DNA from: Corinectria fuckeliana
Lineage: Eukaryota > Ascomycota > Sordariomycetes > Hypocreales > Nectriaceae
Assembly: GCA_019137255.1 (NCBI GenBank)
Contig: WPDH01000280.1
Coordinates: 1-64,000 of the forward strand
Length of the DNA stretch: 64,000 bases
Reading direction: 5' to 3'
The translations under genes were made by a program, and so were the position numbers. Below, piece by piece: positions 35,101 through 45,698 of this stretch (within the stretch, counting starts at the first letter, position 1; each line of letters starts with the position of its first letter). The notes under the pieces were generated by a model. That model saw only the letters and a program-made list of their open reading frames with translations. It had not been told where the DNA came from and made no database searches.

Positions 35101-37924
35101 CGTGGGCACGCCCTTCATCAACGACAGCTTCTTCTCGGGCACCACGAAGCTATCAGCCATGACTCACGACGGCGTAACGACAATCTGGGGCAAGAACGCC
35201 AGCGACCAGGTCTATTACGTTTCCTGCCCTAGCACTCAGCTTGGCGTTCCCGGAGCTTGGAGTGCGCCTGTCCCGATCTTGACCGGCGTGGAGCTGATGT
35301 CTCCGTACCTCAACCGGAGCGACGGCGGCAACACCATCTTTGCGTCCGGGGGCAATACGCTGCAGAGGCTGACGCAGGCCACCGATACTGATGCCAAGGT
35401 CTGGCGTGCGGACGAAATCAAGCTCCAGGCCTTGCCTACAGAGGAGCCGCTGTCGTTCAACTCGTACACGACCACCATCCAGGTTGTCGATAGCCAAAAC
35501 CTGCCGGCCGGCGGTGTGAGCCTGTCCATCACCACAGACTCTCGCGCCCCTGTCTACATGAATGGGCTGTACTATGTCCTCGGCCAAACACCCGTCACCG
35601 TGACTGCAGATGCCACTGGAACTGTGACAGTCATCGAGGCCGTGCAGGATAGTATCAGTGGCACTATCTTGACAGTGACCTGCGACGGTGGGGCCACCTC
35701 TACAACCATCAACCCCATGGACAAGTCGTTTCAAACCATGGCTTCACTCAACACTGAACGGTCGCTACGCAGCGCCAACTTCCCCACGAACACAGTTGCA
35801 GGCGGCACCCAGGGTACCGCCACGTCTGCTCCTCTGGTGGCGTCCTCTACCTCATCCAACGACATCAACGTTGTCGTGGATAGCATGAGCAAGCTCAACA
35901 CGGTGTACGGGACGGTAAAGCCGACACCGACACAGTCCAGTTCTCCGTCTTCTGCTGTCTCTACCCCGGCCCCCTTGGCGGCCCGGTCTATGGCAACTAT
36001 GAAGCGACCAAAGGGCCAGTCTGAAGCCATCGTGACCACCCGGCCCTGTATGCGCGTGGTTCCGCATACTCTGTTCCTCGCTTCACCCTCGGTCGGCAGC
36101 CTGGCAGATGACATCGCGATCGCGGCGGGTGATCTTTTCCGTTGGCTAAAGTCGGGCATCCAGAGCGTCATCCACATCCTCAAGGACGCCGTGAGTGACG
36201 CATGGCACTTCCTGGCCACCATCGCGGGCAAAGTCTACCGCGCCGTCCTAGACTCGGTCGACGCCGTCGTCGGCGCGGTTGAGTGGGTGTTCGACGCCAT
36301 CAAGACCGGCATCGAGGATGTTGTCCACTATCTCGAGTTCCTCTTCAACTGGGACGATGTCACGCGGACCAAGGATGTGGTCTACAACGTGACCAAGCAG
36401 TGGATGCGCGGCCAGGTAGATGGCATCCAGACGGCCAAGACAGCCTTCGATGGCCAGATCGCGAACGTCGAAAAGAGCATCAACCAGTGGGCGGGCATCA
36501 CGGACTGGTCGGCGTCGATTGGGCAGGTCGCAGCACAGCCTGCGTCAGCAAGTGCCACAAACCCAGCAGCAGGGCAGACGTCGGCATCGCAGATGCTATC
36601 AAACCACTTCAAGAACCACGGGTCTGACTTGGCCATTGTGGGAACTCCGCCGTCCGGTGATGTGGTGCAGCAGGTTGTCGATGACCTCCTCAACGCCCTC
36701 GAGCAGGAGGGCCAAGTCCTCTCCGCCGTGTACTCGCAGCTCAAAACGCTGGCCACCAACTTCTCTTCCATGACTGTCGGCCAAGTGCTGAAGCAGCTGG
36801 CCGCCATCTTCGCCGATGGTGTGCTCTCCAGCGTCCAGGTCGTAGCGGATGCCGTGTTCAACATCTTGACCGACCTCGCCAGTGCAGCCGTCAGCCTCTT
36901 GGACACCAAGATCCACATCCCAATCATCTCCGACATTCTCAACGCCATCGGCTTCCCGGATATTTCTTTCCTTGATCTTCTCTGCTGGATCCCTGCCGTC
37001 GCGTACACGGTTGTCTACAAGATCGCCAACAACAAGCCTCCGTTCCCCGACAACGCCGATGTTCAGGCTATCATTGCCGCCAACAGCTGGGATACTCTGC
37101 AGGCCCTTCTCAGCCAGGGGTCCCAGTCGCAATCACTGTCACCAACTACGGCATCCTTCACGCCTGAGCCGTCGCACATGTTCATGGTTCGCCGACCCAA
37201 AGCCAACTCGCTCAAGAGCAAAGCCTCGATGACATCCCTCTCGTCGTATGTTTCCGTCGGCGCCCCCAGCACCGCACCCACATCTCCTGGCTCCATTCTT
37301 CCCGTCTCTGCCGACACGGCGAAATCACTCTACATAGCAGGGCACGGCGTGGCGGGCTTCATGAGCTTCATGTCCGTCTTCGTCAACACCTTCGAGGCCG
37401 AAGGCTCCTCGGGCGACGACAACCCTTGGGGCATCCCCTCGGCCGTCATCGGCGTCATCGGCGCCGCCTCAAACGGCATCGCCGACGCGGCCCTCCCGAA
37501 GGATCCGGTCCAGGACATGGGCCTAAAGATCATGTCCGGGCTAATCACCGCGGCGACCGTCACGGCCAAGATCATCTTCAGCGGGCCAGCGCAGAAGCGC
37601 TTCAAGGCCAAGAATCCGCAGGGCTTTTTTTCCGCCGACGACGGTCGTGCCACAGGAGCCATTGTCAATGTTGTGTTTGTGTTCCCGGCGGCCTGTGTCA
37701 CTGTAGGTCACTTTTACGAGCTCGGCAGCGATGAAGCCGGTGCGGATCGGTCAGCGGCCATTGTTGGCGAGGTGGCCAACTTGACGAGCTACGTGTCCCG
37801 GGTGTCGTATTGTGTCGCTGTTAACGATGAGGACCCGGAGAGCAGACAGATACCAATTGGGGTTATGGCGGTTGCGAACGTCGCTACAGCTGGGCTGCAG
37901 ACAGCGCAGGCTGTGATTAACTAA
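32102..37924 (+). CDS. Giant uncharacterised multidomain protein (about 1903 aa)
   Basis: Exon 1 is 32102-32245 (48 aa) and exon 2 is 32357-37924; the 111-nt intron (GTATGT..TTAG, phase 0) joins TYLCFLV to DPTTGNATDQISLDDLL. There is no signal peptide. Visible layout: residues about 60-600 are beta-rich with many aromatic residues (VPTGSWDVWGQQSGSPWYVQ near 140); 660-1090 have repeating beta strands like a propeller or lectin-type fold; 1084-1165 resemble an Ig-like module (VQVVDSQ...GGVSLSITTD...VTVTADATG); 1290-1610 are long amphipathic helices; 1583-1605 is hydrophobic (FLDLLCWIPAVAYTVVYKIA); 1700-1900 holds several more hydrophobic helices (GVAGFMSFMSVFVNTF; IPSAVIGVIGAASNGIADAA). I do not recognise the family and assign no function. 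A beta-rich front plus helical, membrane-compatible back is seen in membrane-inserting proteins, but this is only an analogy. The frame is intact throughout, and base composition is richer in GC than the flanks. Confidence 0.85.
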
Positions 37925-39818
37925 CTAGTGGTCTTCTAATAGATCAAAGCTCTCTCTGTTTTCTTTTGTTCTTTTTTTTATGTCGTAATTCTGCTTCTTC
38001 ATTCTATCTAGATCTGGCAACAATTCAACTTCAATAATATTTTTTAATCAAGGGTCTTGTCAGAGCTCAGCTAGTGATTGATGAAGAAAAAAACTGAGGT
38101 GTTGGTCATTCATAAAGCTAAAAGTGCCACTAGATGCTATCGGCATTCAGTTTGATGCATTCGTAACTAAAATCAATCTTGGCAGACGGAATGGGAAATC
38201 TTGCAGTTGGAAAAGTCAGGTTCAATTGCATGGCTAATTCGGGAAATCGTAGATTAGGTGATCGAAGTAGTACCGACGGAAAGGTGATATTTAACGAATG
38301 CCCTTGATCTCCTCTACTATCTACTATGACGATCCTTTGTTTACGGATATTGCCACACTCACCTGCAAAACGCTCTGTGAGACCCGAGTTAGGCGATTCT
38401 CCGAAGACCTCATTGGCATCTTTCCTTTCTTTATCAAAGTATTGTTGTGCTTTCAGACTTGGGGCGAAGCTGTCACATTTAGTATTTAAGCCAGCCTAGC
38501 ACTTAGCATCAGCGTAGTGCGCATTACATTTTGCTATGACTGGAAAATGCAATAGAAGCTTTCGTAATAGATATCAACCTGGACCATGTCGTTCTCTAAA
38601 TGTATGTGAAGAAATTAAGTGCCAGCTAGTCCGTCCATGAACTCGTCGTAGCGAGCGAGATCATCTGAATGAATCGTATTGCGGGGTCGAAGCGCCATAG
38701 CATTAGCGAAGAACAAGACGACTATTGTCAAGGCTGTAGGGAACGGCGTAGGTAGTAGTGTGGTTTTGGCCTGAAGGATGAATGCAACTGGAAAGTGTTT
38801 CGATTGTCTTCTTTCCAGAGCGCTCAGGTCCAGATACTTTATTAGCTGGATAGCAGTAGGCTTAGCCAGGTAGCGTGGCATTGAGCATGAAATCTAGGGG
38901 GATTACGGATATTTGACAATCCATGGAATATAAAGTTGACAGTTTCAGGCGTCAAGGGCAGGTAAGACAAGGGGCTGATTCCCTGCTAGTGATGCAAGTT
39001 GTAGGTGCAGTTAATGTGTGTACATCCTCTAAAACTGGGATGCATGTCAATTGCTCAAATGACTGCTAACATTAGCAACTTGATGCTGATACCTACTTCC
39101 TTGGTAGTGAGGGCTTTCTCCCGGTGTTGGTTGTCGTGCGTCGTTGGCAAAATATCCCGAAGCTGGGTCATGATCCACTACACTCGAATGGAGCAAATAT
39201 TGACGTAGAGTAGGATGCACACTCATGTGAGGGAATTCCTTATCGGCTTTGTCGCCATTCTCTGTTGGTTGTTGAGTCGTGGGAAGATTCCAGACACAGC
39301 CAAAATCTCGGAACGGGTACGTCATTCCAACCTTGAGACCGATGTGGCCATGATACAGCCCATGAACATCGTATCACATTTACTAGGGATTTTTGTTGTT
39401 AGTTGCTAAGGAGGCAGGAGGGCACAGCTGACTGAACAAGGGGTAGTTGGGCTGGGCACTGTGGTTATTCCCTCGGCCTGTTCTAGGTTGGACCACTGGT
39501 GGCCGGTTACATTGCGAAATGGTGATTCGTGTCATCTATTTACCCGCAACTTTAGGCAAGACAAAGCACACAATTAAGAAACGAGCAGTAATAGGTCGGG
39601 CTTAAGTTAAGGTTGAGTTATTTAAAAGGACGTTATAGCGTAGTCAGGTAAGAAGATAAAAGCGACGAGAAATAATTTTATGAATAGTCAATTAGGTTTG
39701 TATGAAATCATATATCCAAATTAGCAATATTCCATGTCCAAATGTTCACTAATGCCCCCCGCTTCTATCTATAAGGCCAACGTCTTCTCTACAGAGAGTT
39801 AGCAATACTTGAGCCAAG
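37925..39818. other. No supported gene
   Basis: Downstream of the giant gene the DNA is AT-leaning and nearly empty. An 88-codon frame at 38615-38881 (minus) ends with a plausible C-terminus (RNTIHSDDLARYDEFMDGLAG) and has a hydrophobic middle, but no upstream exon or motif was found. Poly-T and TTTTTTTAT near 37970 may serve 3' end formation of the giant gene. Confidence 0.4.
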
Positions 39819-40058
39819 TTACTCAGGGCAATTGGCCCAGCAGGTGTCGCAGCGCATCACATCCCAGTGAGATGTGACTGGATTGTTGCACTTGCATGCG
39901 CAGTGACAGAGAGTGCTGTGTGGATTAGAATGAGGCTGGATACCACCATCCCCAAAGAGAGGCTTGCCGCCCTCAAGGAGAGGGGTGTTACCCGCAGATA
40001 CAGGCTGATCGACAGCATCGCCTTGGGACCGAATGCACATAGAAGACCGAGAATCCAT
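39819..40058 (-). CDS. Small Cys-rich protein (79 aa)
   Basis: Starts at an ATG in good context (CCATGG) and ends with a compact cysteine-rich C-terminus: HCACKCNN, then MRCDTCWANCPE, giving seven or eight cysteines in about 30 residues, with one more Cys near position 8. The N-terminal 45 residues are polar and Gly/Pro-rich, with no signal peptide. A tail of CxCxC and CxxC pairs is typical of small fungal metal- or zinc-binding Cys-rich peptides of unknown role. No intron is needed. The neighbourhood is otherwise empty, so coding status rests on the Cys pattern and start context. A first exon with a signal peptide could have been missed. Confidence 0.5.
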   Translation of the reverse strand: MDSRSSMCIRSQGDAVDQPVSAGNTPLLEGGKPLFGDGGIQPHSNPHSTLCHCACKCNNPVTSHWDVMRCDTCWANCPE

Positions 40059-41269
40059 GGTTAGCGATAGGTTGAGCGATTTCTGTAGTTAGTGAATGAT
40101 GCTTGGTAGTGTTGCTTTGTCCTTCTGTGTGACTTGAGAAATACTATTACAGTTTCCGTAGACATACAGATTATATACACCACGTCAGAGTGTCTTACTC
40201 TAGAGTCGATTGAACTCAATATTCATGTTCACTACCCTCGATTTCTCATGCTCGTTTGAGTTCGGCTGATGAATCGCGGATGAATAAAGAGATAATACAT
40301 TTCGCACACTTCTTGTCTTTGTTTACTTGCTTTTAATAGCGGCTCAGTCAGTCTGTGTCCGTTAAATACGGCTAAGCGGAAGTCTGAACAAAGACGCAGT
40401 TGTCAATATGAACAAGCCAAAAGCAATGACCAAGACGAGTAGCACGGTGCCAAACACCTTTACTAAGGCCAGAACCTAAGATGCCAAATTGAACATAGGG
40501 GAGTCTAAAGAACAGCAACTCCTCAAATAATATGCATCCCTCGAACCTTTAACCTTATCCTGACTTGAGCGCTATTTTACTGTTATCATTACACGGTTCG
40601 GTTCATGATCCCCTGTTCCACAGTGTCTGATCTCCACTCTCAGAGTATTCTTTTAGGTCTCGCCTGGTCCATCAAGATTAACGCGCATTAGGACGAAGAT
40701 GAGGCTGTACCAGAAGAATATATGAATGCAAGGAACCTAGTATAGAAGCCGACCACTCAAGCACCGTATTAACGACTGTGCAGACTAGGGAGAGACTCTT
40801 CAATCTCGGTGGCTTACGCTACGAACAGAGGCTTGTTCTCAGAGTGCAAGTCATGCTAAAGGCGGCCCGGTCTTTCATGATAACTATGCCAGATTAGTTA
40901 TGTATAGGCGTCAAGACGCGGCGTTATTGCTGCCGAAGTTCATCCGTTAAACAAAAAACGAACCGCGCAAGAGAGCAAGGGTACAAATGTGAGCTGACAC
41001 CTGCAAGGGTAGCTGAAGAGAACAATGGTTCATGTAGATTATGGAAGGAGCGGCATTGAACTGGCGGTGTGACTTCGCACGGTGGATCACTTAGCACTAC
41101 TACCTAAGTAAGTATGGAATTAAGAGCGGTATCTGTCTATTGGGGGATTCCCTTCCATGTCTTCCATGCTCCTCCTTAACCACTGCCAAAACGTGTTTTC
41201 TGCTCTCCATCCCTCCTCAACCCTTACATCAGCTCGACCAGAAAGAGTAGAAAGAATCACACACTCAAA
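40059..41269. other. Intergenic, no feature
   Basis: No frame of note on either strand. It separates the small Cys-rich gene from the MYND gene and marks the start of the gene-dense right part. Confidence 0.4.
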
Positions 41270-41998
41270 ATGAGTTCTTGCAATACTTGCCAAAAGAGTC
41301 CCCCCGAAGTCAGCCTCAAACGGTGCGCAAAGTGCTCGGTGACGCAGTACTGCTCGCGAGAGTGCCAGAAGGGCGACTGGAAAGCCCATCGGAAGACGTG
41401 CGGCAAGCAGCAAGGCGGCACGCCCAGCGTGGGCACAGCCAGCAGCAATCCGTCGGCCAAGGGGCTGGACAGTCCCGTTGCCAATCCCTTTTCACGACTT
41501 GACAACGGCACCTGGCTTCACGATCGCCCCGAGATGGACGTGTACCGGCTCCTCGTCGACGCCTACCGCATGCACGTCGAGGACGCCTCGACGGTCGAGG
41601 GCACACAAGAGAAAGACAGCATCTACGCGGGCGCCGCCGACGGGCTTCGCGGCTTCCAGCGCTTCCTGGGGCGCGTCGAATCGCGCAGCGGCCTGCTCCC
41701 CCCCTGGTGGAACAGCGAGAAGAGGAGTGCCTGCGAGGCGCTGGGCATGGACGCATCGCAGTGGTGCGACTTGCGACGTGCCGTCAAGAAGAGCGACATC
41801 ATCGACCACTACGGCGACTCGCAATTCCCCATGCAGCTTCGCTTCTTTGCCGAGGCCGTGTTCGGTCGAGGCCCGGGCGGGGCGGATGGAACGTCGATGA
41901 GGAAGATGATGGTGATGATGGAACAAGGAGGCCCGAGCGGCTTTCACGCCAGCTCCATTGATACTACAACCGGTAACGTTTACCATATGCGTCCCTAG
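41270..41998 (+). CDS. MYND zinc-finger protein
   Basis: Single exon, 242 aa. The MYND finger is at the N-terminus with all ligands present: Cys4, Cys7, Cys19, Cys22, Cys28, Cys32, His40 and Cys44 (KRCAKCSVTQYCSRECQKGD). MYND fingers bind two zinc ions and mediate protein-protein contacts. After a Ser/Gly linker, residues about 85-230 form a conserved helical domain of fungal MYND proteins (DVYRLLVDAYRMHVED; LPPWW; DIIDHYGDSQFPMQLRFFAE). There is no SET domain, so a methyltransferase is excluded. Role unknown; probably cytoplasmic or nuclear adaptor. GC-rich and well preserved, unlike the left part of the window. Confidence 0.9.
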   Translation: MSSCNTCQKSPPEVSLKRCAKCSVTQYCSRECQKGDWKAHRKTCGKQQGGTPSVGTASSNPSAKGLDSPVANPFSRLDNGTWLHDRPEMDVYRLLVDAYRMHVEDASTVEGTQEKDSIYAGAADGLRGFQRFLGRVESRSGLLPPWWNSEKRSACEALGMDASQWCDLRRAVKKSDIIDHYGDSQFPMQLRFFAEAVFGRGPGGADGTSMRKMMVMMEQGGPSGFHASSIDTTTGNVYHMRP

Positions 41999-42354
41999 AC
42001 TGTCAGCTACCACGGTAGAACCCGAACCGTCCATCCGGACTCCGAGTGTGACAGGGCTAGGCGCCGTCTAGGCGACGTGCCATGCTAGATCCAAGCCAAA
42101 CTTTAGACTGGAGAGGGGTTTCTCCCTGAGCAATAGTAATATAGGTGTGGCAACAGCTATTGAAACGAGCACCCCCCGCCTGTCCATGAGTACCACGCTC
42201 CATGTTTGATCGCCCATACACTTTGTATAATCGGAATTTCCTTTTTGGAACCCCATCATGTCACATTGCGAGAAGCTCCTGCATACTGACAGTCTTCTTT
42301 GCCATCCTGCAGCTCAGAATAACGACTTATTACTGTTCTCTATAGTCTTTGAAA

Positions 42355-43409
42355 CTAACCCCGTTGCCCTCGCTGGCCCGGCCTCCTGAAAGTCCTACCG
42401 CGGCCTCCTCCACCTTGCGCCGACCCAGAGTTCCCTCCCTGGTTCGCCTGGTTACCGTTTTGCTGGTTCGCCTGGCCACCGTTCTGCTGGTTCGTCTGGT
42501 CACCGTTCTGCTGGTTCGTCTGGTCACCATTCTGCTGGTTATTCGGGGTGGAACCGCCACTGGCACCACCGTCCTGACTCGCCACAACCTCAAACTTGGT
42601 ACAGTCGTCCTGTGCACCTCGCTGGGCAACAGGCATTGCCACGGGTTGGTGATTCGCCGCTGCAATCATAGTGCACACGCGGTATACGCCAGCAGGAAGC
42701 CCCCCATCGACGACAGCCTGGAGCAGCCCTTGCCCATTGCCGTCGTCGTCGATTCCCTTGAAGAAGGCGAACGTGGTTGGATCCGGCGGCACTGTCGCCT
42801 GCATAGAACCGATATCCTGGATGGTAACGTGACAGTGACCGATAATGTCTCCTTGGTCGTCGAGCGCTTGCGGCGCGGTGTAGTAGTTGGTGGTAGGGTT
42901 GACAAAGGTGCCCGCGCGCAAATGTGACGTCTGCACTTGAATGTTGAATGTGTTGTTGGCTGCAAGAGAATCACCTGGCTTCGGGTTGGTGATGACGGCC
43001 GAGATCATGTTGGCAGTTGCTGGTATTTGGCCCATCGGGATGCCGTTGCACGACCCGGACTTGACTTGGGTGCCATTTGTGAGTTGCTGACCGTCGCAGA
43101 AGTTGATAAAGTTGTTTGCGTCTCTGCAGTGCATTCATGTCAGAATCTTGTTGGGGAGCCTCGTGAAAGACCAGTGCGGGTGACTTACGTTGCCGACGCT
43201 GCTTGCCCGTCCTTGATGCCATCGGTTCCCGACTCTTGTCCTGTTAAGCTACTGGCGGACTGGATCAGGTCGCTTTTCAAGAAGCTTTGCTGGTCCTGCC
43301 TAGCAACGAGACTCCTGGCCTGCTCCGGTGCATCGTGGAACCCGGCTAGGACGCAGCTGTCGGCCAGCCAAACTGTCATGAGAAGCGTCAAGGCGAGACG
43401 GCGGAACAT
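42355..43409 (-). CDS. Secreted protein with Q/N/G-rich octapeptide repeats
   Basis: Exons 43409-43189 and 43123-42355; the 65-nt intron has GTAAGT and CTGCAG ends and keeps the frame (phase 2). Product 329 aa. The start at 43409 gives the signal peptide MFRRLALTLLMTVWLADSCV; upstream in-frame codons are not used. After a KR-like site (LVAR) the mature part has a conserved fungal domain from ATDANNFINFCDG (residue about 73) through TSHLRAGTFVNP, HCHVTIQDIGSM and ANHQPVAMPVAQRGAQDDC, known in many ascomycete and basidiomycete secreted proteins without a firm function (some are misnamed ribosomal protein S17). The C-terminus has four or more tandem octapeptides (NQQNGDQT) and ends in a Gly/Arg-rich tail. 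Likely extracellular or wall-associated. Confidence 0.85.
42439..42543 (-). repeat. 24-bp coding minisatellite
   Basis: Four head-to-tail 24-bp units plus a partial fifth (on the plus strand CTGGTTCGYCTGGYNACCGT...), encoding the NQQNG(D/G/N)Q(T/A) octapeptides in the secreted protein. The first two units (CGCCTGG) and the next two (CGTCTGG) differ, so the array probably grew by unequal exchange. Copy number is likely to vary between strains. Confidence 0.8.
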
Positions 43410-44255
43410 TTTTGAACAGCGCAGTCGTGAGAATAATAGAGGCGAGGTAGGCAATCTGAGGTCAACTCAAGGAATGGGAGGTTAAGAATGGAACTGCGAT
43501 GTATGGTATTTCTTGATAAAACATGGGGGAAGTTCCGGGCCTTTTATTTAAATTGAACTCTGACTGGTGAGTCAACCGTTTTTCCCTTTTGAGATTTCGC
43601 TTCGATGGGCTCTCGCTTGGCATCCACAGATGTGCTTCAAGCTGGCAGTGAATGGGGCTTGCTTTGTTGTCCAGCTGTGAATATGCCATCTAAAGTCACA
43701 GAACCAGGGGCCAGTGTAACCCCTTTCGCTTGGCGCCAAGCGGACGTCGTAGTTTGACAAGTTAAGCGCTTGCCAGATCGGGTATTTCTGATATACTCAT
43801 CACATTGAAACAGGTGGTAGAGGGCCCGGGATCGTCTCGGGGTTGAAACAGGGCAACTGAAGAACCAAAAGGTTGATCTCTTGAAACGCTGCTTAAACAC
43901 AGCTCAAGTAGCTGCCAGGGGGCTGTCGATCCTAAACCTCGTCTTGAACCCACATGGAAAGAATGAGCCTCAGACAGCGTCTCAGAGTGCGCATTTGCCA
44001 TTTGCTATTTACTACTTAACGCCATTTGAATAACCTTATAATGTGAATGAGACACGGTGAATGCGCGAGTGCGATTTGACACGGAAGTGCATCACTGTTC
44101 GCAGGGTGTGCATTCCTATGTGTTTCACTCGCCCAACCCCAACCGTGGGTGCGGCTCCAAACTGGTCAATGCCAAGCTATCATTGATTAGACCGTTGATT
44201 CCTTTTCGTTCTTCCCACGCCATTCTCATAAGCAGTGACAAGGCAAGGCAACTTA
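43410..44255. other. Intergenic, no gene
   Basis: Promoter region of the secreted repeat protein, with a TAAATAAAAG TATA-like motif on the minus strand at 43541-43550, followed by DNA with only short frames up to the 3' end of the bZIP gene. Confidence 0.4.
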
Positions 44256-45292
44256 CTATTCACAAGCAGAGGCCTCAGCTATCCACTCTAAAAACAGACC
44301 GTCTACGACGTGAACATTCCACCGTGGCCCGTCTCCGAAACAATCACAGATCTCATAAAGCGTGCACTTGATGCGGTTTAACAAGTCTCGCAGTGCGGGG
44401 TTTCCCTCTCCCCTTGCTGCCATCTCAAGGAGGCCAAAGGTGGCATCGCCTACCGTGCCCCTGATGCGCTTTTCAATCGCCAAACTTGTCAACCATTGTG
44501 TCGGATCCTTGCCTGTTGCATAATACTCTTTCTCGACTTTGTCCCGCAACACCACGCCAAGGTCGGCTTCTCCAGTCAATGCATACTGTGAACTCATAGA
44601 CCCCGTTCGCCTGTACTCGAGCCTTGCCTCGACTGTGGCTTCGATAAAGGACGTCCGTAAGTTTCGGGTAGCCTTTGAGTGAAGTAGCCCTCTCTGGATA
44701 AGGATGAGCCGCTCGGTGTGTGGATGCGGGCATCCGATCTGGCTGTGCTCCATGACAGACCAGAAAAGACGCCCTGCAAAGGTTTGCGACCCTGGTCCAA
44801 GATATGGTATGATGTCCTCGGGCGGTAAGGAAGCTCGCATGTAATGCAGGGGATCTAGCCATATGCCCCAGCCAACCCGTTGCGGCCGCACTGGAGATAG
44901 ATTTGGCAATGCCGGCTCAAAACTTGTCTGATCCCTGACGGGCGTGTCTTTGCCGCCATCAACATGAGGAAGAAGCATCTGGTTATCCTTTGATGGCACA
45001 GGGCGTTGGACGTCAATGCCAGCCGTCTCTGCTGCTTCAAAGATACGGTCGAGCAACTCGAGGTATCCTTTGCCATGGACGGCATTGACGATTTTCCCAA
45101 TTGCCTCTGTGAGCCGGCGATTGTTGGTCATTAGATGCTTGGCGGCCTGAGCCTGGCGTCTGCGGAAGTTGGCTTGGGACAAGCGGCCCCGCTCCCGTCG
45201 GCGCTGCGGTGGTGAGGTTAGAGTCTGGGCTGATGCACTTCAGAAACATGACTGCAAATCTGTACCTGGATTTCATCCTCTGCGTCTTCCAT
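44256..45292 (-). CDS. bZIP-type transcription factor
   Basis: Exon 1 is 45292-45266 (nine codons, MEDAEDEIQ) and exon 2 is 45203-44256; the 62-nt intron has GTACAG..CCGCAG ends with a CTAAC branch site, phase 0. Product 324 aa. The basic region begins directly at exon 2: RRRERGRLSQANFRRRQAQA, which has the Q-A-x-x-F-R signature of fungal bZIP factors with R-R-R, followed by a short leucine-zipper-like stretch (LMTNNRRLTEAIGKIV). The remaining 250 residues resemble the C-terminal domain of fungal bZIP proteins of the DUF3425 type (IWLDPLHYMRASLPPEDIIP; PYLGPGSQTFAGRLFWSVME). It should bind DNA as a dimer in the nucleus. It is divergent from the NmrA-like gene, 406 bp away, so both may be co-regulated. 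Target genes unknown. Confidence 0.8.
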
Positions 45293-45587
45293 ATCTGTTT
45301 GTGTATGTGTGGGATCGCTGGAGATCCGATTCAAAGGTGCTGACAGCCGCCGGATTTGGATTTGTCAGGTTGCAATCCCCGTTGAAACGACGGCCCAGTT
45401 AGCGGCTCGGGCACGGCGGAGGTTCCGTCCGATCACGTAACCGGCCATAAAGTTGGGCCGTGGAGGCTCTGACAGCCATGCAAGGTGGGTGAAGTTACGT
45501 GAATCATGCTCCATACTGGGTGAGTGTTACTCCGTGTTTCCATGTCCCGTCATCGCCTTACCAGATTCAATAAGTGCACCTATATAC

Positions 45588-45597
45588 TATATAAATA
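45588..45597 (+). promoter_or_regulatory. TATA box of the NmrA-like gene
   Basis: TATATAAATA lies 102 nt upstream of the ATG at 45699, inside the shared promoter between the bZIP and NmrA-like genes. Confidence 0.5.
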
Positions 45598-45698
45598 TGG
45601 CACTCGCTGAAAGAAAGGGACAATTGTATCTCCCTACTGACTGCTCAGGTTCTCCCCCACCTTCACATTTCAACCAACGTCGACTGCCGCAATCGACA

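Noticed and set aside
36382..37132. 208- and 177-codon minus-strand frames inside the giant gene
   Set aside because: They are shadows of the GC-rich coding frame on the plus strand, with codon bias explained by the real gene.
38615..38881. 88-codon minus-strand frame with a plausible C-terminus
   Set aside because: No homologous motif or upstream exon; promoter not visible.
41316..42034. Arg/Ala-rich overlapping frames on both strands of the MYND gene
   Set aside because: Shadow frames of a GC-rich coding region; the MYND frame has all eight zinc ligands.
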